The notes under the pieces are model-generated. The model was not told where the DNA came from. It saw only the letters and a list, made by a program, of their open reading frames with translations, and did no database searches. A stretch of DNA of 64,000 nt from Bacteroidia bacterium Ga0077558 (GTDB lineage: Bacteria > Bacteroidota > Bacteroidia > Chitinophagales > Chitinophagaceae), in assembly GCA_001464625.1 (NCBI GenBank), contig LNFJ01000171.1, positions 1-64,000 of the forward strand, written 5' to 3'. Below, piece after piece: positions 1-9,293 of this stretch. Numbering within the stretch: the first letter of the stretch is position 1; each line of letters begins with the position of its first letter. The position numbers and the translations under genes were made by a program.

Positions 1-1847
1 ATTGGCTCGGCCATATCCTTTTTTAAAATGAGTGCTGCATAATAAGTACTATCTGTGTGGCGGCGTCCGTCAAAATAATTGAATTCAATAAATTCTATCG
101 TTGCTTCAGACGGCTTTAACTGTTGCTGAATTTCTTTCCAGCCAACTACCTCCTGCAATGTGTTTTTGAACGCTGCAGAATTGCGTACCAATTCTTTTTC
201 GAGCACCGAGGCTTTTTCTGTTATGTCTTTTAAATGTTCCATCGGAACTTCATCCACCCTTGAATACAGTGTGGCTATTTGTTTTTTTAATTCAATCCAG
301 TTGTCATATTTTTTTGACATTGCTGTATCTCCGCTGTTATTAATAACCTGATGCAATTGTTTAGCCGAAGAAAGAATTTGGTTTCTTCGCAAAAGAGAAA
401 TTGAATATGGCTGACCTTTATTACCGCTACTTAACTTGTCAAAATAAAAAGAATAGTATTCGCCTTCTGCCCCGGCTATATTATCCAGGAATAATTGTTT
501 TTCATCTTCAGAAGTAAAGGAGAACATCCGGGCTGCTTGTGCATTTTGTGCTTCAAATGCTTTTATATACAATTCGTTTGCCTTTGCAATTTTATTATCC
601 GCCCAGTATACTTTTGCAAGACTTAATGTGTTGCTTGTATAAAATGGGTGCTCTTCACCAAGATTTTTTCTCCATAAATTTCTTGCTTGCAATAAAAATT
701 GTTCCGCCTTATCGTATTTACCAGTAATAAAATACAAGGAACCAAGACTGTTTTTATTGATAGCTATATCTGCTTCAGCCGCATCACCAATTCCTTCAAA
801 TAGTTTTCCTGCTTCACTTGCAAGAGCTTCTGCTTCATCAAATTTTCCCATTTCTCTATATAGCTGTGCAATATCACTGCAACTTTGAGCATAGTAATAA
901 CCATTAGGAGCTATTTTTTGTCTTATATCTTTTGCTTCGAGATAAAGTGGTTCCGCCTTATCATATTGTTTCATAAAATAATAGAGGTCAGCAAGAATAG
1001 TACAACTAAGTGCATAGTCATCATGCTGCTTTGTAAATGCTTCCTCTCTTACTTTTCTTGCTTCGATATACAATGGCTCTGCCTGCTGGAATTTACCCAT
1101 GTCCCGATAAATATTGGCGAGATTTACACAGCTTATTGCGTAAGTAGCTTTTGGAATTCCTTTTACTCTTCCTCGTATTTCTTTAGCTTCCAATGCCAAT
1201 GGTTCAGCTTTATCATACTTGCCCAGATTCCAATAGATGGCCGCCAGGTTATTACAACTTTGCGCATAAGCACCATGTTCCTTTGTAAATAATTGTTCCC
1301 GGATAGCCCTTGCCTCCAAATGTTGTGCTTCTGCCTTTTCAAATTCACCACTATCGTTATACAAAATTCCTAATGCATTACAACTACCGGCATACTCTCT
1401 GCTTTTCTTTGTGTGGAGTTTTTCCCAAATCTCTTTTGCTTCTATATAAAATGTTTCTGCTCTATTGTACTGACGTAGCAGATAATAAATCTGACCAAGA
1501 AGGTTTCCGTTGTATGCATAGGTGTCGTTAGATGCACCGTACTTTTTTTTAATTACTTCCCTTGCGTCCAGATAAAAAGGCTCGGCGTCTGCATACTGAC
1601 TTTTATTAAAATAAAAAAGATTGGCAAGATTGCTGAGGATTTGAATATAAGAATCCGTGTAAACAGAATCTTTTGAAATAAGCTGTTTAGAAAGCGAATA
1701 ATATTTAATGGCACTGTCTGTATTCTTTTGCACTCTAAACGTATCTGCATTATCCCGGTAATGCTGCCATGACTGAGCCTCCCCTTCCATGAGAAATGAA
1801 AATAATGCCAACACTACATATAACAATCTAATGACCATATAATGCAT
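1..1847 (-). CDS. TPR-CHAT domain protein, cut by the left window edge
   Basis: The minus-strand frame is open from an ATG at 1847 (in-frame alternative at 1838) to the window edge, about 615 codons without a stop. A signal-peptide-like start (VIRLLYVVLALFSF, then AQS) is followed by about nine 42-residue TPR units of the kinesin-light-chain type, with a recurring core LAxIYxxxGKYDKAEPL, spanning roughly residues 50-425. After a helical linker, the segments TIEFIEFNYF and YYAALILKKDM mark the beginning of a CHAT (caspase-like) domain. Its catalytic His and Cys would lie outside the window. TPR-CHAT proteins are caspase-fold peptidases or scaffolds; a secreted or periplasmic location is inferred from the leader. 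The gene is partial because of the window, not visibly broken. Confidence 0.85.
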   Translation of the reverse strand, partial: MHYMVIRLLYVVLALFSFLMEGEAQSWQHYRDNADTFRVQKNTDSAIKYYSLSKQLISKDSVYTDSYIQILSNLANLFYFNKSQYADAEPFYLDAREVIKKKYGASNDTYAYNGNLLGQIYYLLRQYNRAETFYIEAKEIWEKLHTKKSREYAGSCNALGILYNDSGEFEKAEAQHLEARAIREQLFTKEHGAYAQSCNNLAAIYWNLGKYDKAEPLALEAKEIRGRVKGIPKATYAISCVNLANIYRDMGKFQQAEPLYIEARKVREEAFTKQHDDYALSCTILADLYYFMKQYDKAEPLYLEAKDIRQKIAPNGYYYAQSCSDIAQLYREMGKFDEAEALASEAGKLFEGIGDAAEADIAINKNSLGSLYFITGKYDKAEQFLLQARNLWRKNLGEEHPFYTSNTLSLAKVYWADNKIAKANELYIKAFEAQNAQAARMFSFTSEDEKQLFLDNIAGAEGEYYSFYFDKLSSGNKGQPYSISLLRRNQILSSAKQLHQVINNSGDTAMSKKYDNWIELKKQIATLYSRVDEVPMEHLKDITEKASVLEKELVRNSAAFKNTLQEVVGWKEIQQQLKPSEATIEFIEFNYFDGRRHTDSTYYAALILKKDMAEP

Positions 1848-2046
1848 CAAAATTTAAAGACAATCCAAACGCCACTATGTTTTTGCTAATAACCTTAAAC
1901 AGGTCTTTCTAAATTGGATTGTTTTCAGAGATGGGATGGGTAGTTTCTCCCTTCCTGTTCAATTGTACTTTTGCTACAAAAGGAGATATGCTTTGAAGAT
2001 AGTAAGAAGAAATGAAGAAGAATAGTTTTTTAGTACCCAGTTACTA

Positions 2047-2070
2047 AAAATACCCAGAAGTAGGTATTTT
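2047..2070 (-). terminator. Possible terminator hairpin after the outer-membrane receptor gene
   Basis: Perfect inverted repeat AAAATACC / GGTATTTT with an 8-nt loop, lying 16 bases downstream of the receptor stop codon on the minus strand. The stem is AT-rich and the U-tract is part of the stem, so it is a weak candidate. Confidence 0.4.
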
Positions 2071-2085
2071 AAAAACACTGCCCTG

Positions 2086-4503
2086 CTACTTTATTTTGGG
2101 AAGCACCACCGGTTTTTTCTTAGGTGTCTTTGTCAAATTATAAGCCACACTCAACCTGAAATTTCGGGTTTGTGTAATGCTATAGCTTTCCAAATTGAAA
2201 TTGGTGCCATAGGTAAATATCCTGCGCTGCTGATTTACAAAGGGGTCAATTACATTTACTGTAACCACCATTTTCTTATTGAAGAATTTTTTCTGCAACC
2301 CCATATTCATACTGGTATTCCAACGGGCAAATCCTTGTGGGTTACCAAACCGGTTTACGTTGAAACCGCCTGTAACATTCCATTTATCATTAGGTGCAAA
2401 ACTGGAATTCACATTAGAAGTAAAAGAACCGCCATTGCGAAACTTTCGAACGGTAATATCAAATGCACTGTATTTACTATATGTATAACTGGCACTAACA
2501 TTCAATTTTAGTTTTTTGGTGATGGTGACACCATTCCAGCTACTTACTTCATACTCCTTACGGCCACTGATATTTTCCCAGGTTACCTGTGTTTTCCCTT
2601 CGGGTAATAGTGTTCTTACCTGACTAAAAATATCCTGAACACTGTTATACCCAACCCCAATGTTTACATAGTATTTGGGCTTTGTTCTTCCTGCTATAAA
2701 ATCAAAATTATGTGCAGTGGATGCTTCCAGTTTTTCGTTACCGAAACGAACATTGTAAGGGTCAGAAAAATCGATGGTAGGATTTAATTCGCCAATACCA
2801 GGTCTTCGGATACTTCTACGATAGGCGAACGTCAGATTGAGTTTATCTCTCCAGGTCTTATTAATGTTGGCAAATGGAAGCCAGGTAACATAATTATTTT
2901 TTACATCCCGGCTTTCTTTCAACAATTCAAACCATATATCTGTTTTTTCTACGGATGTTCCGGCAGTGAAACTAAAGTCCTTTCCGAGAATTTGCTTTAC
3001 GGATACCCGTAGATTACTTACTGTTTGATGAAACCAGAAATCATTACTCAGTAATTCCAGTTTCTCCATGGTGCCTTCCGGCTTCTTTTTGTAAGTGGCA
3101 TTTACAATAACATGATTGTTGTTTCGGTTAAGTGCTGTACCTAATGACAAAAATGTTTTTTTATTATCCAGCATTTTATCATAGTTAACCCGGACACTAT
3201 AGTTATTGATGTTTGTATTACTCAATTGCTGCTGCATTGAATCAATACCATTAGGGGTAAAATCAGGGTTGAAAAACTGCTGGTAAAAGAGTCGGTCATT
3301 CTGATTAGAAGAAAAGTTATACCCCATAATTATTCGCAACGTTTCACCCAGTTTTCTTTTCCATGTATAGGTTAAGTTAAGGTTGGGGCTATAATTATCA
3401 CCCTCACTTTGCACCTGCCGCCTGCTCAATCTCCATAACTCATCAAACCGATTAATGTTCTGGTACTCTGTATTATTGCTGTTATCATAACTATTCTGGT
3501 TATAATTCAATACCAGGTTAAGGATATTCGTTTTATTGATATCATAATCTATGTTAGCTCTAAAGTTTGGCCGCAGGCTTTTATTAGTGTAGTTGTTGGT
3601 GGTATTAAAAAAATTAGAAGAGTCGTTATAAATATTATTACGGATAGAATAGCCATTTCCTTCAAACTCATTATAACCGCCGCCAGCATTAATATTTATT
3701 GCGAGGCCTTGTTTGCGATAAGTAAAACTTCCATTCACGGTAGCTTCGCCCCTTGTTCCAGCCGTAACAGAAACCCTTCCACTAATTCCAACTTTGCCTT
3801 TTTTCGTAACAATATTTATTACCCCGCCTTGCTCATTGGCATATTGTGGCGGAGGGTTTGTCATTACTTCAATTTTATCAATAGAACTTCCGGGCATTGA
3901 TTCTAATAAATCCTGCAATTGCTGAAGATTCAATTCAACCGGCTTATCATCTATCAAAATTTTCGGTTCCTTTCCTCTTACCGTTATTTTTCCATCAGGG
4001 TCTTTGCCTACAAGTGGCACACTCGTTAATAAATCGCTGGCAGTACTACCTGCTGCAATTGCTGATTCACCTGCATTAAAAGTAATGTTCCCTTCTTTTG
4101 ATTCTATTAATGGCTTTTCAGCATAAATAATTACCGCTTCTAAATTATCCGTTGCACGGGGCATTAATGAAATATCTGATAAGTTGAAATCAAATCGCTC
4201 CATTCGAAAATTAATGCTATCAATAGTAAGTGATTGAAGGCCTATATAACTTATACTTAATTTATAATAGCCGAATTCAATATTTTGAAAGCTAAACTCC
4301 CCAGTCTTATCTGTTGAAATTGATTTTATCTTAAGCGTATCAGCAAAAGAAATTAACTGAACGGTAGCTCCTTCCAATGCTTTTTTCTTTTCATCCATCA
4401 CATTTCCCGTTAATAACCCGGATGCAGGTTTCTCCTGCGCAGTGGCACAAATAAAAAATAACAGGGCTGTTAAAGTGGAGGTGACTCTTTTAAGCATTGG
4501 CAT
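2086..4503 (-). CDS. Outer-membrane beta-barrel receptor (TonB-dependent-receptor-like)
   Basis: An 805-residue protein with a signal peptide (LTALLFFICATAQ), then a carboxypeptidase-regulatory-like Ig fold at about 25-110 (GLLTGNVMDEKKKALEGATV), a plug-like segment at about 125-235 (VPLVGKDPDGKITVRGKEP, ILIDDKPVEL), and a long aromatic and Asn-rich beta-barrel to the C terminus. This layout is that of the Bacteroidota outer-membrane beta-barrel family related to TonB-dependent receptors; it lacks the SusC-type signature and no SusD partner is adjacent. The substrate cannot be told from sequence. ATGs at 4503 and 4497 are both possible starts. It stands alone and is transcribed divergently from miaB. 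Confidence 0.85.
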   Translation of the reverse strand: MPMLKRVTSTLTALLFFICATAQEKPASGLLTGNVMDEKKKALEGATVQLISFADTLKIKSISTDKTGEFSFQNIEFGYYKLSISYIGLQSLTIDSINFRMERFDFNLSDISLMPRATDNLEAVIIYAEKPLIESKEGNITFNAGESAIAAGSTASDLLTSVPLVGKDPDGKITVRGKEPKILIDDKPVELNLQQLQDLLESMPGSSIDKIEVMTNPPPQYANEQGGVINIVTKKGKVGISGRVSVTAGTRGEATVNGSFTYRKQGLAININAGGGYNEFEGNGYSIRNNIYNDSSNFFNTTNNYTNKSLRPNFRANIDYDINKTNILNLVLNYNQNSYDNSNNTEYQNINRFDELWRLSRRQVQSEGDNYSPNLNLTYTWKRKLGETLRIIMGYNFSSNQNDRLFYQQFFNPDFTPNGIDSMQQQLSNTNINNYSVRVNYDKMLDNKKTFLSLGTALNRNNNHVIVNATYKKKPEGTMEKLELLSNDFWFHQTVSNLRVSVKQILGKDFSFTAGTSVEKTDIWFELLKESRDVKNNYVTWLPFANINKTWRDKLNLTFAYRRSIRRPGIGELNPTIDFSDPYNVRFGNEKLEASTAHNFDFIAGRTKPKYYVNIGVGYNSVQDIFSQVRTLLPEGKTQVTWENISGRKEYEVSSWNGVTITKKLKLNVSASYTYSKYSAFDITVRKFRNGGSFTSNVNSSFAPNDKWNVTGGFNVNRFGNPQGFARWNTSMNMGLQKKFFNKKMVVTVNVIDPFVNQQRRIFTYGTNFNLESYSITQTRNFRLSVAYNLTKTPKKKPVVLPKIK

Positions 4504-4631
4504 TTAGACGCTCAAAGATAGTTTTTACCTGCTCTGCTTTATAAAATTTTGGAACAATGGTAAACACAAACAGTTGTTGGTCAACCATCCATGTTTCGCT
4601 GACATACTGTCATAATCTTGGAGTTTTTAGG

Positions 4632-4639
4632 TATATTTG
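4632..4639 (+). promoter_or_regulatory. Bacteroidota-type -7 element upstream of miaB
   Basis: TATATTTG is an exact match to the Bacteroidota -7 consensus TAnnTTTG and ends 21 bases before the miaB ATG. No TTG element was found at the usual -33 spacing, so only half of the promoter is supported. Confidence 0.45.
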
Positions 4640-4660
4640 TCCTCCAAATTTTAAAGAAGA

Positions 4661-6091
4661 ATGCTTGATTACGTGTCGGATAAGGTGCAGGACGAAGGAA
4701 GACAAGGTGAAGCGTTTTCACCCGTTTCCAACGACTCACAACTATTTAAGAAACGATTTTACATCGAGAGCTATGGCTGTGCCATGAACTTTGCGGATAG
4801 TGAGGTTGTTGCTTCCATCTTAAATAATGAAGGTTTTGGTGCTACCCGCAATCTTGAAGAAGCTGATCTTATTTTTATTAATACATGCTCCATCAGGGAA
4901 AAAGCGGAGCTAACCGTTCGTAAACGCCTTACTGAATTTAAGTTGTTGAAGAGAGCCAAAAAAGGAATGTTGATCGGCTTACTCGGATGCATGGCAGAAC
5001 GATTAAAATCAAAATTATTAGAAGAAGAAAAACTGGTTGATATTGTTGTAGGTCCAGATGCTTACCGCTCATTACCTGCATTAGTAATGGAAGCCGAAAG
5101 CGGACAAAAAGCAGTGAATGTTTTATTAAGCCGTGATGAAACTTATGCTGATATTTCTCCGGTAAGATTAAATAGTAACGGCGTAAGTGCTTTTGTAAGT
5201 ATTATGCGTGGCTGTAATAATATGTGTTCTTTCTGTGTTGTACCATTAACAAGAGGAAGAGAAAGAAGCCGCAGTGCAGAAAGTATTTTTGCGGAGTGTG
5301 CCGATTTATTTGAAAGAGGATACAGAGAAGTGACTTTGCTTGGGCAGAATGTTGATAGCTATTATTATTTTGATGAGCAGAATGATTCTTCTATAACTTT
5401 TGCGATGCTTTTAGAAAAAGTAGCATTGATATCTCCGCTGCTTAGAGTTCGTTTCTCTACCTCACACCCTAAAGATATTACTGACGAAGTGCTGCATACA
5501 ATAGCTAAGCATGAAAATATTTGCAAGCATATTCACCTTCCGGTTCAAAGTGGTTCATCAAGAGTGTTGCAATTAATGAATCGTACGTATACAAGAGAAT
5601 GGTATATGTCAAAAGTGGACAGGATCAAACAAATAATTCCTGACTGTGGAATTACTGCAGATATTATTACCGGTTTTTGTACCGAAGAAGAGCAAGACCA
5701 CCAGGATACATTGAGCATCATGGAATATGCACAATATGATTATGCCTATATGTATTTCTATTCTGAAAGACCGGGTACATTGGCGCAACGTCGTTATACA
5801 GATGATGTACCATTGGAAGTAAAGAAAAGAAGATTGCATGAAGTAGTGCAGAAACAAAACAAATTGTCTCTCGACAGCAATCTGAAAGACATGGGTAAAA
5901 CATTTAAAATTTTAATAGAAGGCGACAGCAAAAAAAGTGATACAGACTGGGTGGGAAGAAGCTCTCACGGTAAAGTATTTGTTTTCCCCAAAGAAAATTA
6001 TGAATTAAGCAAAGGTGATTATGTAATGGTGAAAGCAACCCATTGTACACAAGGAACATTATTAGGCACTATCGTTACCAATATATTATAA
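4661..6091 (+). CDS. miaB: tRNA-2-methylthio-N6-dimethylallyladenosine synthase
   Basis: Radical-SAM methylthiotransferase that converts i6A37 to ms2i6A37 in tRNAs reading UNN codons. The N-terminal UPF0004 domain carries the three auxiliary-cluster cysteines C40 (ESYGCAMN), C76 (NTCSIRE) and C110 (LLGCMAE). The radical-SAM CxxxCxxC is at C185/C189/C192 ([10 protein letters not shown]). A C-terminal TRAM-like beta domain ends the protein. At 476 residues it is normal for the family, and the extra ~30 N-terminal residues are typically variable. Its stop codon overlaps the start of the next gene by one base (TAATG), implying co-transcription and coupled translation. Confidence 0.95.
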   Translation: MLDYVSDKVQDEGRQGEAFSPVSNDSQLFKKRFYIESYGCAMNFADSEVVASILNNEGFGATRNLEEADLIFINTCSIREKAELTVRKRLTEFKLLKRAKKGMLIGLLGCMAERLKSKLLEEEKLVDIVVGPDAYRSLPALVMEAESGQKAVNVLLSRDETYADISPVRLNSNGVSAFVSIMRGCNNMCSFCVVPLTRGRERSRSAESIFAECADLFERGYREVTLLGQNVDSYYYFDEQNDSSITFAMLLEKVALISPLLRVRFSTSHPKDITDEVLHTIAKHENICKHIHLPVQSGSSRVLQLMNRTYTREWYMSKVDRIKQIIPDCGITADIITGFCTEEEQDHQDTLSIMEYAQYDYAYMYFYSERPGTLAQRRYTDDVPLEVKKRRLHEVVQKQNKLSLDSNLKDMGKTFKILIEGDSKKSDTDWVGRSSHGKVFVFPKENYELSKGDYVMVKATHCTQGTLLGTIVTNIL

Positions 6092-7332
6092 TGGACATTC
6101 AATCAATAAAAAATAGATTTGCTATTATCGGCAACTCCCCTGCCCTCAATTATGCATTGCAGGTTGCGGCACAGGTTTCCAATACTGACCTGACTGTTCT
6201 TATTAATGGACAAAGTGGGGTGGGTAAAGAAGTTTTCTCTCATATCATTCATTCACTTTCTGCCCGCAAACACAATCCTTTTATTGCTGTTAACTGCGGT
6301 GCTATACCAGAAGGAACTATCGACTCTGAATTATTCGGTCATGAAAAAGGATCTTTTACAGGTGCAGCAGATGCAAGAAAAGGATATTTTGAAACGGTTA
6401 ATGGTGGCACAATTTTCTTAGATGAAATCGGTGAGTTGCCACTGGGTACACAGGCACGACTATTGAGAGTTTTGGAAACTGGCGAGTACATAAGAGTAGG
6501 TTCATCAAAAGTGCAAAAAACAGATGTGCGGGTTATCGCAGCAACTAATAAAGATTTATTAGAGTTAGTGCAGTCGGGAAAATTCAGAGAGGATTTGTAT
6601 TATCGTTTAAGCACTGTTCCTATCCGTGTACCATCATTACATGACAGGCCGGAAGACATTCATATTCTGTTCAGAAAATTTGCTGCAGACTTCGCCACAA
6701 AATATAAAACAGGTTCTGTTCAGTTAGATGATGAAGCAAAACAACTGTTAATAAGTTACCCATGGCCCGGGAATGTGCGGGAATTAAAGAATATTGCAGA
6801 GCAGATTTCGGTACTGAGTACAGATAAAAATATTACGGCAAAACAACTAAGCAAATTTTTGCAACCTTACTCCGAAAACAGGATGCCTATACTGGCCTCC
6901 GCTAATGGAACTGGTTCTGAATTTGCTAATGAAAGAGAGATTCTGTACAAGTTATTTTTTGACATGAAGAAAGATGTTACTGAATTAAAACGGATGTTCC
7001 TGGATGTGTTGCAGAATCCAGGCATGGTATCGCAGAACCAGGCTTTCATCAACGAACTGAAAGAATTAAAAAATAATGAAGTCGTTCAGCAGGTTCCCAT
7101 GTCGATCAGTTCTCATCAACCTCTGCAAACTTCACAACCAGTAATAATGAATAATGATATTCATGACCATGTGGAAGTAGAAGAAAGTTTAAATATTGTA
7201 GATAAAGAAAAAGAGCTTATTATTAAAGCGCTGAAAAAACATAAAAGCAAGCGAAAAGATGCAGCACTTGACTTAGGCATCAGCGAACGTACTTTGTACA
7301 GGAAACTTAAAGAATACGACATTGAAGAATAA
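6091..7332 (+). CDS. Sigma-54-dependent transcriptional activator (AAA+ and Fis HTH)
   Basis: A 413-residue bacterial enhancer-binding protein. The AAA+ domain begins at once: Walker A GQSGVGKE at 40-47, the sigma-54 contact loop as GSFTGA at 87-92 (usual GAFTGA), a Walker B-like IFLDEIGELP, and an arginine-finger region REDLYYRLS. A C-terminal Fis-type helix-turn-helix (about 372-413, RKDAALDLGISERTLYRKL) binds DNA. There is no N-terminal receiver, GAF or PAS domain, so regulation must come from expression or a partner. The start at 6091 is chosen because it overlaps the miaB stop and removes a non-conserved 16-residue extension. Its targets are not evident here. Confidence 0.93.
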   Translation: MDIQSIKNRFAIIGNSPALNYALQVAAQVSNTDLTVLINGQSGVGKEVFSHIIHSLSARKHNPFIAVNCGAIPEGTIDSELFGHEKGSFTGAADARKGYFETVNGGTIFLDEIGELPLGTQARLLRVLETGEYIRVGSSKVQKTDVRVIAATNKDLLELVQSGKFREDLYYRLSTVPIRVPSLHDRPEDIHILFRKFAADFATKYKTGSVQLDDEAKQLLISYPWPGNVRELKNIAEQISVLSTDKNITAKQLSKFLQPYSENRMPILASANGTGSEFANEREILYKLFFDMKKDVTELKRMFLDVLQNPGMVSQNQAFINELKELKNNEVVQQVPMSISSHQPLQTSQPVIMNNDIHDHVEVEESLNIVDKEKELIIKALKKHKSKRKDAALDLGISERTLYRKLKEYDIEE

Positions 7333-7876
7333 TTTAAATAGAAACTACGCTAAACAAAACATCAGCAGGAAAGAAATTTCTTCTCATGCAATTGTTGTGC
7401 TTGCTGTTTGTATTTTGTTTACCAGCAGTTGTAATATTTACAAGTTTAACGAAGCCACTATCCCAGTGGATATTAAAACAGTTAAAGTACAATATATAGA
7501 AAATAAGGCCCGTTACATCAATCCGCAAATGAGTCCAAAGCTTACTGATAAACTTCGACAAAAAATTATCGGGCAAACAAGATTATCACAAACCAATAGC
7601 GATACGGCTGATTGGGATATTAGTGGATACATTACAGATTATAGTTTCAGCACTTCTGCTATCTCCGGACAGCAGGTGGTTAATAACCGCCTTACAGTTG
7701 CTGTTCATATTATTCTTATCGATCGAAAAAAAGATGAGAAAAAAGAACATGATGTATCCCGCAGTTTTGAATTTAAGGGGAATCAAACTTTTCAACAGGC
7801 AGAAAATTCCCTATCAGATGAAATAATAAGAACCCTTACCGATGAAATTTTCAACCGCCTCTTTTCTAACTGGTAA
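7322..7876 (+). CDS. lptE: LptE-like lipopolysaccharide-assembly lipoprotein
   Basis: A 184-residue lipoprotein with a basic N-region, a hydrophobic core and the lipobox LFTSSC (Cys37). The mature part (YKFNEATIPVDIKTVKVQYIE, then an AxxWDISGYITDY-like core) matches the LptE family, which plugs the LptD pore that inserts LPS in the outer membrane. No ATG precedes the lipobox; the best start is a TTG at 7322, overlapping the end of the sigma-54 activator by 11 bases. The order miaB, activator, lptE, helical protein, secG is a familiar Bacteroidota neighbourhood. The assignment rests on recognition of the family rather than on catalytic motifs. Confidence 0.75.
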   Translation: MKNNLNRNYAKQNISRKEISSHAIVVLAVCILFTSSCNIYKFNEATIPVDIKTVKVQYIENKARYINPQMSPKLTDKLRQKIIGQTRLSQTNSDTADWDISGYITDYSFSTSAISGQQVVNNRLTVAVHIILIDRKKDEKKEHDVSRSFEFKGNQTFQQAENSLSDEIIRTLTDEIFNRLFSNW

Positions 7877-7896
7877 GTAACCTTTATCTTGAATTT

Positions 7897-8775
7897 ATGA
7901 ATGGTCAGATTAATCAATTAGTTAAGTCGTTGCTGCAAAAAGATTCGTTGGAGCATTGTAGCCTGGAGGAATTACAAACCTTTGCAGACCGTCATCCGTA
8001 TTTTGGCGCTGCACAGTTATTGTTGACGAAAAAATTAAAGACAGAAAACTCTGCTCAATACAATGATCAATTACAAAAAACTTTTCTTTTCTTTCATAAT
8101 CCACTTTGGGTAGAGCAATTATTGAGCGATACAGGACAGGCAGAAATTATTCCTGCAAAAAAAACAGCTGTACCTGAAATAGTTGAAGCAAAAGAAGAGC
8201 CTGCTGTGGCATTAAAAAAAAGTATAGTACTAGACAGTGAGCCTATTTTAAAGAAGGAAGAAGCAATTACACCAAATCAAGTTGAAGAAAAGACAGTAAC
8301 TATATTTGAAGAAGCAAATGATGTAGTAAGCCTTGCCGAACAAAATACGGAAGAGCCTGAGATGAAAATTCCCCAATTAAAAATGGAGCCTTTCGATCCC
8401 ACCAAAGCAGAACTTACATTTGAACCTTTCCATACGGTTGACTATTTTGCTTCCCAGGGCATCAAATTTAAAGAAGAGGAAAAGCCCCTTGATAAATTTG
8501 GTCTTCAGCTTAAAAGCTTTACTTCCTGGCTTAAAACAATGAAAAAGTTGCCGGTTAGCGAAATAGCCGCAGTGGTAGATGGCATTAGTGAGAAAAAAGT
8601 TGAAAAACTGGCCGAACACTCTCTGCAACAACGGGAAATTGTAACTGAGGCCATGGCGGAAGTATGGGAAAAGCAGGGTAACAATGCCAAAGCCATTGAG
8701 ATATACAGCAAATTAAGTTTGCTTGAACCCTCTAAAAGTCCTTATTTTGCAGCGAAAATTGAACGTTTAAAGTAA
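7897..8775 (+). CDS. Conserved hypothetical helical protein with TPR-like C terminus
   Basis: A 292-residue soluble protein of unknown function. The N-terminal ~90 residues are helical (LEELQTFADRHPYFGAAQLL), followed by an acidic, Val/Glu-rich low-complexity linker at about 90-190. A conserved C-terminal helical block (about 215-292) ends in a TPR-like pair, EVWEKQGNNAKAIEIYSKL. No signal peptide is seen. It lies between lptE and secG with short gaps, so it is probably in the same operon; this type of protein often occupies that position in Bacteroidota, but no role is known to me. Confidence 0.7.
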   Translation: MNGQINQLVKSLLQKDSLEHCSLEELQTFADRHPYFGAAQLLLTKKLKTENSAQYNDQLQKTFLFFHNPLWVEQLLSDTGQAEIIPAKKTAVPEIVEAKEEPAVALKKSIVLDSEPILKKEEAITPNQVEEKTVTIFEEANDVVSLAEQNTEEPEMKIPQLKMEPFDPTKAELTFEPFHTVDYFASQGIKFKEEEKPLDKFGLQLKSFTSWLKTMKKLPVSEIAAVVDGISEKKVEKLAEHSLQQREIVTEAMAEVWEKQGNNAKAIEIYSKLSLLEPSKSPYFAAKIERLK

Positions 8776-8785
8776 AAGAATAGAC

Positions 8786-9136
8786 ATGACTACGATATTT
8801 ATTGTGCTAATTGTTTTGGCTTCTGCGATTCTTGGATTAATAGTGTTGGTACAGAACCCAAAAGGTGGCGGATTGGCTGGCAATATTGCTGGTTTCAGCA
8901 ACCAGTTTATGGGTGTAAAGCAAACGACTGATGTATTGGAAAAAGGCACCTGGATATTTGCAGGTGTTATTGGTCTTTTATGCCTGTTTTCAGTAATGTT
9001 TATTTCTAAATCAGCAACAGCTACTTCTGGAAAAGCCAGCGATGCAACAGAAGCTCCTGTTCCTGCCACAAGCCAGCCAACTAATACAGCACCTGTTTTA
9101 CCGACCACACCAACAACCACACCTGTAGGTCAATAA
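8786..9136 (+). CDS. secG: Preprotein translocase subunit SecG
   Basis: A 116-residue membrane protein with two hydrophobic segments (about 2-20 and 53-72) joined by the signature loop VLVQNPKGGGLAGN, followed by a Thr/Pro/Ala-rich C-terminal tail as usual in Bacteroidota SecG. It stabilises the SecYEG channel. It begins 10 bases after the preceding gene and is followed by a strong terminator, so it is the last gene of the miaB operon. Confidence 0.93.
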   Translation: MTTIFIVLIVLASAILGLIVLVQNPKGGGLAGNIAGFSNQFMGVKQTTDVLEKGTWIFAGVIGLLCLFSVMFISKSATATSGKASDATEAPVPATSQPTNTAPVLPTTPTTTPVGQ

Positions 9137-9160
9137 AAGATTTATACAACATATTTACAG

Positions 9161-9186
9161 CCCCGACCAACCAGTCGGGGTTTTTT
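9161..9186 (+). terminator. Rho-independent terminator of the miaB-secG operon
   Basis: GC-rich stem CCCCGAC / GTCGGGG with a 6-nt loop (CAACCA), followed directly by six T residues. It lies 24 bases after the secG stop. Confidence 0.92.
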
Positions 9187-9293
9187 ATTTCATACCAAAG
9201 TGAATAATTACTAATGCAATTTTTTTGTGAAAAAGGCATTAGTATTACATTTAAATACTGGCACTTACTTTGGTATTAATTTCATTATCAATT

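Noticed and set aside
885-1292. Plus-strand ORF of 135 residues and several others inside 1-1850
   Set aside because: They are antisense shadows of the TPR-CHAT gene, which gives an open, repeat-structured frame on the minus strand over the whole stretch.
1100-1700. Regular DNA repeats of about 126 bases
   Set aside because: These are the coding repeats of the TPR array, not a CRISPR or satellite array; the unit length equals 42 codons and the copies are diverged.
9270-9293. Upstream start for mltG
   Set aside because: It would add eight residues before the basic start of the membrane anchor; 9294 gives the normal form.
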